Positions 48,337 through 60,300 of a stretch of 64,000 nucleotides of DNA are shown here, one piece after another. The stretch covers positions 1,116,001-1,180,000 of the forward strand of contig OX359194.1 of the NCBI GenBank assembly GCA_947172415.1, written 5' to 3'. Made by a program: the position numbers and the translations under genes. This DNA comes from Chondrosia reniformis. Its lineage: Eukaryota; Porifera; Demospongiae; Chondrillida; Chondrillidae. The notes below the pieces were generated by a model. It did no database searches and had not been told where the DNA came from. It worked only from the letters and a program-made list of their open reading frames with translations. Each line of letters starts with the position of its first letter. The stretch's first letter is position 1.

Positions 48337-51300
48337 ATGCAACGTTCAGCCTTGAAGTGGGTAACTTTTGCAATATTTGGAATTTGCTTGCATGTTTTAG
48401 GTGAGATTTTTTATATATATTGGGTCAGATCAGATATATATATTTTACATAGAGCCTATTATGATTCAAATTTAGTCAAAGGTAAATTTTAAATTTTAAT
48501 ATATATAAATAAATATATTTATAATATGGTGCCTGGAATATACGTATAGACTTTGGCTTCTCGCGTCCTATTCCCCCTTACTTTACATAATAATAGCCCA
48601 TGCATATATATAATATTATAATATAGCATACTTTGTATTGTCATTCTAGCTGTTGAGTCTCAATGTCATGTTTGCCAGTATCAACATATCATGTGTATAA
48701 GGCTCTTCTTATATACATAAAATTATATACTTCATAAATTATATAAAACATTTTATTATAATTTTCTCAAAGTGTCTGTGTGAGTTACAACAGTGCACAT
48801 ATACTAAATTACATGCTTTACAGAGGCACAAGCTTCTACACAAGAAAACAGTGATGTTCCATCTCAAGTCCAAGGTGTCAATGTTACAAGAGGTGTATCA
48901 AATGGAACTGCATCTTTGACAGTTTCATGGACTGCAGTATCTGGATCTGGAATAACCTACACTGTGAGGTATTCAACAATTAGTGGTACTACAACAGAAC
49001 CACCATCTGGAGCATCAACACAGTCAGGAATAGCTGGTACATCAACTACACTGAGTGGACTTACACAAGGTACAGTGTACTACATTTGGGTTGCAGCTGT
49101 TTCATCAGATGTGCAAGGACCTTACAGTGCAAGAGTGTTACAGACTACATTTGAAGGTATACTTTCAATAATACAATAAATGTTTTCGTAAATATATTAT
49201 ATAATTGTTGGTTTATATATATACTATAGTAAGTGATGCTTCTGCTCCTATTAATGTAACAGCAAGTCCACTATCAGGACAAGTTGATATTAGAGTATCT
49301 TGGACTGCACCAACTCTTCCAACAGGTCTACCCATCACTGGATATTCAATACAGTATAAGATAAGAAACACTCCAGATAGTACATATGAGACAGTGACAG
49401 TTGGAGCTAGTGTAACTCTAATAGATATAACTGATTTAGAGAGTAACACTCAATATCGTATCAGAGTTGCTACAATAACTAGTTTAGGAACAAGACCATA
49501 CTGCTGTCAGACTAGGCCAAACCGAGTGTTTGTTACTACACGTAAGTGATTATATAATACGATGTATGTATGGTTATACCTATACGTATATGCATAATGG
49601 AATTTATATAAACTATTATACCATAGATTTGCATTATTCTATAATGATGCATTCAATTAAAATTCAAATCAGTGCACCAGAGATCAATGGATTAATTTTC
49701 TTTACTATAGTCCCAGATGAGGTAGGAATGGTGAATCTCACTAGAGGTGTAGAAAATGGTTCCCCAACCTTGCTGATCTCATGGAATGCAGTTCCCTCAG
49801 GAGGAGGAGCACTTATAACCTACACTGTGAGGTATTCAAATAGTAGTGATACTATGACAGAACCACCATCTGGAGCATCAAATAAGACAGGAATCACTGG
49901 TACATCAACTACACTGAGTGGACTTACACAAGATACAAAGTACTACATCTGGGTAGCAGCTGTTTCATTATATGGACAAGGAACTTACAGTACAAGAGTG
50001 TCAGAGACTACATATGAAGGTATATTTGTTTCTTAGTTTCTCTTTCAATAATACAATAAATGTTTTCGTAAATATACTAATTGTGTTTAATGGTTTATAT
50101 ACTACAGCAAATGATGCTTCAGCTCCTATTAATGTAACAGCAAGTCCTCTATCAGAACAGGTTGGTATTAGAGTATCTTGGACGGAACCTACTCTTCCAA
50201 CAGGTTTACCAATCACTGGATACTCAATACAGTATAAGATAAGAGGAATGTCAGATAGTCCATATGAGATAGTGACAGTACTAGTTGAAGCTAGTACAAA
50301 CGATATAACTGGTTTACAGAATAGCACTCAATATCGTATCAGAGTTGCTACAATAACTGGTTTAGGAACAGGACCATACTGTTGTGGTAGTGGGGAACAA
50401 GTATTTGTTACTACTAGTGAGTGATAATACTAATTACAGCTCTCTAAACTAAAAGGCAGACTAATAAAATATTTATACAGTAGTGTATATAGTTGTTGTG
50501 AAAAACCAAACCAATTAAGTGTTTGTTATTACTTTTGAGTGAGTGATGTATACCATTATTTTATGATGATGCATTCAATTAAAATTTAAACTTTCTTTTA
50601 CTATAATACCAGATCAGGTAGGAATGGTGGATCTCACTAGAGGTGCAGAGAATGGTTTTCCAACCTTGCTAATCTCATGGAATGCAGTTCCCCCGAGAAG
50701 AGAGGCTCTTATAACCTACACTGTGAGGTATTCAACAAGTAGCGATACTACAACAGAACCACCATCTGGAGCATCAAATAAGACAGGAATCAATGGTACA
50801 TCAACTACACTGAGTGGACTTACACAAGGTACAATGTACTACATTTGGGTAGCAGCTGTTACATCAGGTGGAAAAGGACCTTACAGTACAAGAGTGTCAG
50901 AGACTACATTTGAAGGTAAATATAGTACAGTACAACTTACAATATACTAAGGTAATCTAAATAAAAAAAAATATAATTAAATAATTCATAAGGCTCCAAG
51001 AAAGGACCTAGAAACAGAATGGGTGTATTATCATAAAGTTTAGGGTATAAAACTCATTTTAAATTAAGGATTTTTCGTTTAGGTCTCCGTTTGTTAGAAA
51101 ACGGAGGACAAAGTGCATATAAAATGCCATAGGACTACGAATAGAAAACCTATAGGAAATTTATATTGAAACCAGGTGTTATATTGATAAAAAATTTCAA
51201 TTGGTCAGATCATTCTGAAACCAACATATATCATGGTACATGTCTATGACAAACATCCGGTCTCTTGTTTAATTAAAGTTGCAAAATAATCAAGACATAA

Positions 51301-54300
51301 TGAATTCAAGGTTATGATTGTGCAATCTGGTGATGTATTATGATGTTTTTGTATTGCGTCATTGTCACCCTCGTATGTCGCTCCGTATATGAATAATCGA
51401 TGTGATAATCAAACCACAAGTAATAATCAATGAAACATCATAAAGAGGGAAAAACACGAAAGAAGCAATTGCTGGGAATTGAACCCAGGACAGCTGGTTA
51501 TGACCACCAGTTGCTCTGCCACTGAGCTACAACTGCCACAAATGCCTCCCCCATGTTCTCCCTCTTAAACTAACTACAACAAATAATCTGTGTACATTCT
51601 TAATTAGTGGTGATTCACTTCATCAGACAAGCTGATAATCGAATATGCACATCTTGTGATCAAACATGAGACGTTCGTAAATGTCACCGCCTCGTTGCAA
51701 AAGAATATCATCCTTTTGTGAACGAATATGACAAGTCGACGCTCTCCTACGAGAAGGAGCTACCGAACAGGCGATTTGTAGCGAAGGTTAGATAAAGCGT
51801 TTTTGTATACGTTCTCGTCAAGTTTGAGGCAGAGTTGTTCCTATATTGATGCAAAAGACTGAATTCGTTTGGTCGACCATATTACTTTGGTAATTTTAGC
51901 TCTGTCTTCTCTCCTTACGCTTTTTGTTCGTATTTTTACTTGTCCATGTGTAGGAATTAGGAGTGTTTGTTGCGATTATTATGAGAATAAAGCCTTGTTG
52001 AGCTTCAGCAACATGAATTTACTAATTTTCTACTTGATATTCCCATTCCTGTATTGCTGATGAAGACCTCCGGGTTGAAACGTCCAGAATTAGTAAATTT
52101 ATGTTACTGATGTTCAACAAGGCTTTATTCTTATCCATGTGTGTACGCTTTCCATGTGTACATACATGTACAGTAAAATCTCATAACGAAATTGCTCATA
52201 GTGAATGTCTAAGTATAGTGAAGGCTAATTACACTCAAGTACACTACACAGTGAAAGTTATTGGCAATATTAAAATTACAATCGAGTACTACACAGTACA
52301 AGTTACAAATTTAAAGAGATCCAAGTGACCCCTAGGATAATCAGTATTTTAAATAGTACATATAGTTGCAGGCTTTGAAATCCTCAACTACTGCATAGAG
52401 AGTAGTAGTTGATACAGATCATCCAATTGCAAGGTAGAACACATGACCTACCAATTACCTTTACACACCTTAGTATAGACTGAAGATGATGCATCTGCAT
52501 GCCATATATCAACAAAGGTTCCAGTCTTAAAGGGGTCTCAGCTAATAACCACAGCAGATTTGATTTGCCCAGTGAGGGAGCTAAGAATACCGACGGTTGG
52601 TTGCATGCATTTGCATAATCAACAGGGTTAGAGACCATTTTGTAACTTGTACACAAGGACATAAAAGGCCAAGGCCTTTATATATATGTATGTCATATGA
52701 TGTCCCTTGTGTGCAAGTTATAAAATGGTCTCTAACCCTGTTGATTATGTACTATGTGTAGTAGGTTATTATATCTATGGTATAACCATATCTGTCACCA
52801 AAATGGTGGACACTCGACTGGCTTTCGTTTTCTAGCTTGAAATTGAAAAAATTGACGGCATATACAAGAGTCGACCGGAATCGGTTAACTGGACATCTAA
52901 TAAGTAGTTTGAGTTTACTTGGGGGCGCCTAAGAGTCTGAGAGTCTAGAGATGCAGTTTTATTGCTAAACTATAGTCAAACGTTTCGACCCTAGGCAGTG
53001 ACTGATCACCATGGTCAAAACATCTGACTAAAGTTTAACAACAAAACTGCATCTCTAGACTCTCTCCACAAAGTCGAAGGATGTAACATCCAAAAGATAG
53101 GTTTGGTACAGTTAGATGGAATCCTTATTTTAGTAATAATTATGCAATTACATATACTAAATATGTTTCTTTATTCTACTGTAGCAAGTGATGCTTCAGC
53201 TCCTCCTAGTGTAATGGCAAGTCCACTATCAGGACAAGTTGGTTTTAGAGTATCTTGGAATGCACCAACTCTTCCAGCAGGTTTACCCATCACTAGATAC
53301 TTAATATAGTATAAGATAAGAAATTCTGCAGATAGTACATATGAGACAGTGACAGTTGAAGATGGTATAACTCAAAAAGATATAACTGGTTTAGAGAGTA
53401 GCACTCAATATCGTATCAGAGTTGCTACAATAACTGGTTTAGGAACAGGACCATACTGTTGTGGTAGTGGGGAACAAGTATTTGTTACTACTAGTGAGTG
53501 ATTAATACGATGTATGTTTGTTTATACCTATATATTATGCATAATGGAATTTAATATATACTATTATACCATAGATTTGCATTATTCTATAATGATGCAT
53601 TCAATTAAAATTCAAATCAGTGCACCAGAGATCAATGGATTAATTTTCTTTACTATAGTCCCAGATGAGGTAGGAATGGTGAATCTCACTAGAGGTGTAG
53701 AAAATGGTTCCCCAACCTTGCTAATCTCATGGAATGCAGTTCCCTCAGGAGGAGGAGCACTTATAACCTACACTGTGAGGTATTCAATAAGTAGTGGTAC
53801 TACAACAGAACCACCATCTGAAGCATCAAATAAGACAGGAATCACTGGTACATCAACTACACTGAGTGGACTTACACAAGATACAATGTACTACATTTGG
53901 GTAGCAGCTGTTTCATCAGGTGGACAAGGACCTTACAGTACAAGAGTGTCAGAGACTACATATGAAGGTATATTTGTTTCTTAGTTACTCTGTCAATAAT
54001 GCAATAAATGTTTTTGTAAATATATAATATATCACTGGATACTCAATACAATATAAGATATTATAGTGTTTAATGGTTTATATATATATATATACAGCAA
54101 ATGATGCTTCAGCTCCTATTAATGTAACAGCAAGTCCACTATCAGGACAAGTTGGTATTAGAGTATCTTGGACTGCACCAACTCTTCCAACAGGTCTACC
54201 CATCACTGGATATTCAATACAGTATAAGATAAGAAATTCTGCAGATAGTACATATGAGACAGTGACAGTTGAAGATGGTATCACTCAAAAAGATATAACT

Positions 54301-57300
54301 GGTTTAGAGAGTAGCACTCAATATCGTATCATAGTTGCTACAGAAACTGGTTTAGGAACAGGACCATACTGTTGTGGTAGTGGGGAACAAGTATTTGTTA
54401 CTACTAGTGAGTGATTTTTAAGATTTAAAGCCGTTTCATATATGTATGTATTTACGTATGTACGTAAATATTCATTACTATATAAATTCACAGTACGTAT
54501 TATTTTCCTACCTGCAGTTCCAAATAAGGTATCATTGACTGCCAATCAAGTTACTAGGACAGTCACTTCAAACAAACCATCACTTCAAGTAACTTGGAGT
54601 GCTCCATCAAGTGATCGTACCATCACTAGTTATAAGATACAGTACAGGAGTGGAACTAGTGGTAGTTGGATGAAGAGGACCTCAAATGCTAACACAAGGA
54701 TGGTTACTTTAGAGAATCTCCAACTTGGGACACTGTATCAAGTGAGAGTGAGAGCTGTGTCTGATTTGGGAGATGGAGCATGGAGTAATATTGTCAGCAA
54801 GACAACATATAATGGTATACTATTTGCATACAAGAATATTATGAATGTTTATTAATATTTTTGGTGTATTTAGTTCCAAATAAGGTAACACTGACTATCA
54901 ATCAAGTAACTAGGACAGTCACTTCAAACAGACCATCACTTCAAGTAACTTGGAATGCTCCATCAAGTGATCGTACCATCACTAGTTATAAGATACAGTA
55001 CAGGATAGGAAGTAATGGTATATGGATGGAGAGGACCTCAACTGGTAACACAAGAATGGTTACTTTAGAGAATCTCCAACTTGGGACACTGTATCAAGTG
55101 AGAGTGAGAGCTGTGTCTGATTTGGGAGATGGAGCATGGAGTAATATTGTCAGCAAGACAACATATAATGGTATACTATTTGCATACAAGAATATTATGA
55201 ATGTTTATTAATATTTTTGGTGTATTTAGTTCCAAATAAGGTAACACTGACTATCAATCAAGTAACTAGGACAGTCACTTCAAACAGACCATCACTTCAA
55301 GTAACTTGGAATGCTCCATCAAGTGATCGTACCATCACTAGTTATAAGATACAGTACAGGATAGGAAGTAATGGTATATGGATGGAGAGGACCTCAACTG
55401 GTAACACAAGAATGGTTACTTTAGAGAATCTCCAACTTGGGACACTGTATCAAGTGAGAGTGAGAGCTGTGTCTGATTTGGGAGATGGAGCATGGAGTAA
55501 TATTGTCAGCAAGACAACATATAATGGTATACTATTTGCATACAAGAATATTATGAATGTTTATTAATATTTTTGGTGTATTTAGTTCCAAATAAGGTAA
55601 CACTGACTATCAATCAAGTAACTAGGACAGTCACTTCAAACAGACCATCACTTCAAGTAACTTGGAATGCTCCATCAAGTGATCGTACCATCACTAGTTA
55701 TAAGATACAGTACAGGATAGGAAGTAATGGTATATGGATGGAGAGGACCTCAACTGGTAACACAAGAATGGTTACTTTAGAGAATCTCCATCTTGGGACA
55801 ATGTATCAAGTGAGAGTGAGAGCTGTGTCTGGTTTAGGAGATGGAGCATGGAGTAATATTGTTAGCAAGACAAATTTTAATGGTATAGCTATATACATAC
55901 CATATCTAAGTAAACCAATCTTGATTATGAATTCTAATATCTTTTCCTAGCAGGTTATATAATTGTATATAAGTACTATATGCCTCTTTTTATAGTCCCA
56001 GGTACTCCCACTAACCTCATGATATCTCCTCCATCTGGATCATGTGACCAACTGATGGTTACTTGGACAGCACCATCTAACACTGGAGGACTACCAGTCA
56101 AGTATAAAGTGTATAGAGATGGTACATTAATACATTCAATGAGAACTACTGCTACTACATGGAATGGTCTAACAGCTAACACACAGTATACAGTGAGAGT
56201 AGTAGCTTTCAATGACTTGGGAGATGGAGGAGAAGTGACAGGAACAGGAAGAACTAGACCACAAGGTAATATTTTACACCATTCGGCAGGAATAGCTATG
56301 TATATACAGCTTATTATATAGATGTGTGTCTAATATTTTTATGTAGTGCATATACTCCTAGAGATACCTGCACCAGTAATATATATAACTGGTATAATAA
56401 ATGGGATATATAGGCTTTCTATTAACATATATTATACTGTATGATAACTTGTATCTTGCATTGTAATGACACATTTGTATATACATACTATAAGGTACTC
56501 CCTCCATGTATATAGCTCCTTCAATATCTTCACTGTCAACCAGTTCCCCAAAACGACTCATCATCACACTCACTGCACCAGCTAGATCATCTTCTCCTAC
56601 TTACAACTGTACTATATCTACAACTGTGAGTGGTCTGTCTCCAAAGACTGTAACTGATACAGTGTTACAGTATACAGTGGATGGTTTAAGTCCTTATGTT
56701 ACTTACACTGTTGAATGTACATCTTTTAATGGAGATGATTCTTGTGATTCTAACATTAGAATTATAAGAATGCTTTCTGATGGTAAGTGAAGATGGTCAG
56801 AAAAAGTATGTAATTCTTTTGTGTCCCTCTAGCTATATATTATTCTATAAATATAAGTATTATGGTAATTGCAATTTCTTGAATTCATTGAATTTAGGCA
56901 ATAACACTTTTATCACATTGTTATATATGTACGTATACCACTTATACAATATATATATAATTATACAATCAAGTATTACAAGTTACGTATACATTCCTTG
57001 GACAACTACAGTCAAGTTAAATAATAAATATTGCATTTTAGTAACTGCACTGTATTAGAAAGACACCATAAAATGCACTCCTGCTAACATCAAACTTGAC
57101 ATTGAGATCATCATCAAGCTTATCAATTACTAGTAGATTCTGTGTCTCATGTGTTACTCCTTAAGGGGTCTCAGTTAATTTGATGTATCTTAAGAGTGAG
57201 CAAGAGCATGTGAAATTGTTGATTGGTTAATTGATAATACTTAGTACATATGTATTTTGTATATTTATATTAATACTCTCTGATATAAGTAGTGAAAATT

Positions 57301-60300
57301 AGTTATATATATGTAATGTAATGTAGTTTCAGGTGGACCACCAGTAAATCTTCAAGCACTGAAGCACACCATTCAAGTGATTCAACCATTTTAACGTGGG
57401 ATCAGTATAATTTGCAGTTTTCCATGCAGTAGTAGTGTATTATATCATTGTTTACTTCCTTTATATACAGTACCAAGTGGACCTCCTCTTAATCTAAGAG
57501 CAGTACCATCCAGTAAATCAGCCATTTTATCATGGGATGCACCAGTTGAGAAGGACCAAAATGGAGTAATTACTGGATATTTGATAAAGTATCAGGTAAG
57601 TGATGATCCATCAAGTCAAATGACAAGGACAGTTGGAGCAGTAACTCAATCATCATTGGATAATCTGATGACTGGAGTGACATACAGTTTTACTGTAGCT
57701 GCTATTAATAGTAATGGAACTGGACCTGATGATGTTGCCATGGTGATGTTTACAACAATTCCTGATAGTAAGGTTAAGTTATAGCATACATTACACATTA
57801 AATGGTTCTGAGGATCACCAATAAATGTATGCATGCCCATTAAAAAATGAATCAAACAATATCAGCACTGTGACTTTGTTATGAAAACAAATTAGCAATG
57901 CCAGCCTCACAAGTTGTACAGTCAACTTCATTAGTGTACTCACCTAGTTGATTAACTCACATTTTAATCGGAAACTGTACATTTTTATCACTAGAAGCAA
58001 ATACTTTTAATTTATATATAGTACATTATGTTTCGTTGTGTCTTGTATATAAGCTATTACATTGAGGCTGCTCTGTCTGATGCTTACTTCTGCCAACTTG
58101 CCTTCTCAATGTATATTTAGAGCAACTAATAATTAATGAGATTTTAATCATTAAAAAGACAGTGATTATACAATAAAGTGCTTATATAATATGGTTGATT
58201 AATACATATTTAGTGTATACTTATATATATACGTACATGTATGTATATATGCATATGCAGATGTACGTATACGTATGTACATCAGATTCTACTGTAGTGT
58301 ATTATATTATTATGTGTAACCGAACTTTAACTATATATATATATAAAGCATATGCACTGATGTACATAAATTGCCCTGCATGTATAAACCCAATTATTGC
58401 TCATGTAGTATTGAAGTATGATAATATGTTCTTGTGAAACCCAATGATATCCATTAACCTTTAATTTATATTTATTGCAGTCCAGAATCTCAGAGTATCA
58501 GAAGTAACAACTAATGCGATCATCATAACTTGGGATGATCCTCCTGATGGTTACACTGTGGGTAACCGTTATGCAGAAGCTACTGATTCATCAGTAAATG
58601 GTACACAAACTAGAACACCTAATGGTACACCTCAAGTTAAACATACATTTAGCAACTTAAACTCTTTCAGAGAGTACAGACTATTTGTCAGACTAAGGGA
58701 CACTGGTGGAAATGAAGGATCATACAGCTCTATTACAGCAAGGACTCTCGGAAAAGGTAAACAAGTTTTGACTATTATATATTTATAATTATAAAATTTA
58801 ATGTGTATATGGATATGTTGCAGCTCCAACGGGTTTAGTGAAGCACTTTAATGCCATTCCAAATATAATATTTATAAATGTTGAATGGAGTGCACCAGAT
58901 TTATGGGAGAGAAATGGAATCATCACTCATTACATCATTAAATGGGGAGAGACTGGAAACTTGCAATTGACAACTTACAACTACTCAGTACCTAATCCAA
59001 CATTCAATACTACTGATGATCAGAGATATACATTTAGAGATTTGAAGCCAATTACTGAATATATATTCAACATAGCAGCTGTTAACATCAATGGAACAGG
59101 ACCAGTATTGAAAGGAATGAGTACTACATTAGAGGAAGGTATATGTACATACATGATTATTTTGATAAATTTCTATTGGTCTTCATCCAGGGCCACACAC
59201 ATATGTAACATATATACATGTACATATGTACATAGTACCTGGTCCTGTAAAAAACTTGACGAAGATTGCCAGTACTGCTAAATCTGTAACAATCTCTTGG
59301 GATCCTCCGGAACCATCAGATGGATACACAAGTGTTATATATGCTATCAATCATGGCGAACTGAACACTCCTGGTGAAGTAATAAATAGTCAAAATACTC
59401 AAGAAACCATCGATAGTTTAAGTAATTTAGTGTAATATTCAATATGATACGTACTCTTTCACATACTATACATTTTGTCAACATGTTATAGAACCAGGAA
59501 AACCATATTACATTGTTGTGTCAGCTAGTACTACTGGGGGAAATGGAAATGAGACAGGAATTATTGTCTTTTCAAGAGAGAAAGGTTCTTAAATTCTTGT
59601 ATAATAATGAGCTACCTATATTAATTTTGAAAATTATATTTTGAATGTTTATAATTATATAATTTTATGTATAAAAATAATAGTACTAGTCTGCATAATA
59701 ATATATATATCAATTTATCATATTATATTACAATCAAGTACTAGCTACACATGCAGTGCAAGTTACAAATTTAAAGAGATCCAAGTGACCCCTAGGATAA
59801 TCAGTATTTTAATTAGTACAGGGGTCATCATATGACATACGTATTAAAGGCCTTAGCCTTTTATGTCCTTGTGTACAAGTTATATATAAAATGGTCTCTA
59901 ACCCTGTTGATTATGTGAATGCATGCAACCAACCATCAGTATTCTTAGCTCCCTCACAAGGCAAATCAAATCTGCTGTGGTTATTAGCTGATACCCCTTT
60001 AAGACTGGAACCTTTGTTGATACATGGCATGCAGATGCATGATCTTCAGTCTATAGTAAGGTGTGAAAAGGTAATTGGTAGGCCATGTGTTCTACCTTGC
60101 AATTGGATGATCTGTATCAACTACGTACTACTCTCTATGCAGTAGTTGAGGATTTCAAAGCCTGCAACTATATGTGCTATTTAAAATATTGATTATCCTT
60201 GGGGTCACTTGGATCTCTTTAAATTTGTAACTTGCACTGTGTAGCTAGTACTTGATTGTAATTTTAATATTACATAGTCACTTGGACCTCTTAAATTTGT

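Larger units (their letters stand above)
50930..52760 (+). repeat. Large inverted repeat, copy 1
   Basis: In the gene F intron after FN3 module 5. Its reverse complement, with gaps, forms 59730-61200. Shared landmarks are ACAATATACTAAGGTAATCT at the left, the GTTTGAGGCAGAGTTGTTCC stretch, a foldback around 51975-52150, and CAAATTTAAAGAGATCCAAG. Copy 1 has extra inserts at about 51000-51180 and 51380-51645, the second carrying a tRNA-like sequence. No transposase is visible; probably a non-autonomous composite element. Confidence 0.8.

Noticed and set aside
49213-50327. Minus-strand open frames opposite FN3 exons of gene F.
   Set aside because: They mirror the sense FN3 coding sequence, which has conserved phase, motifs and splice sites on the plus strand.
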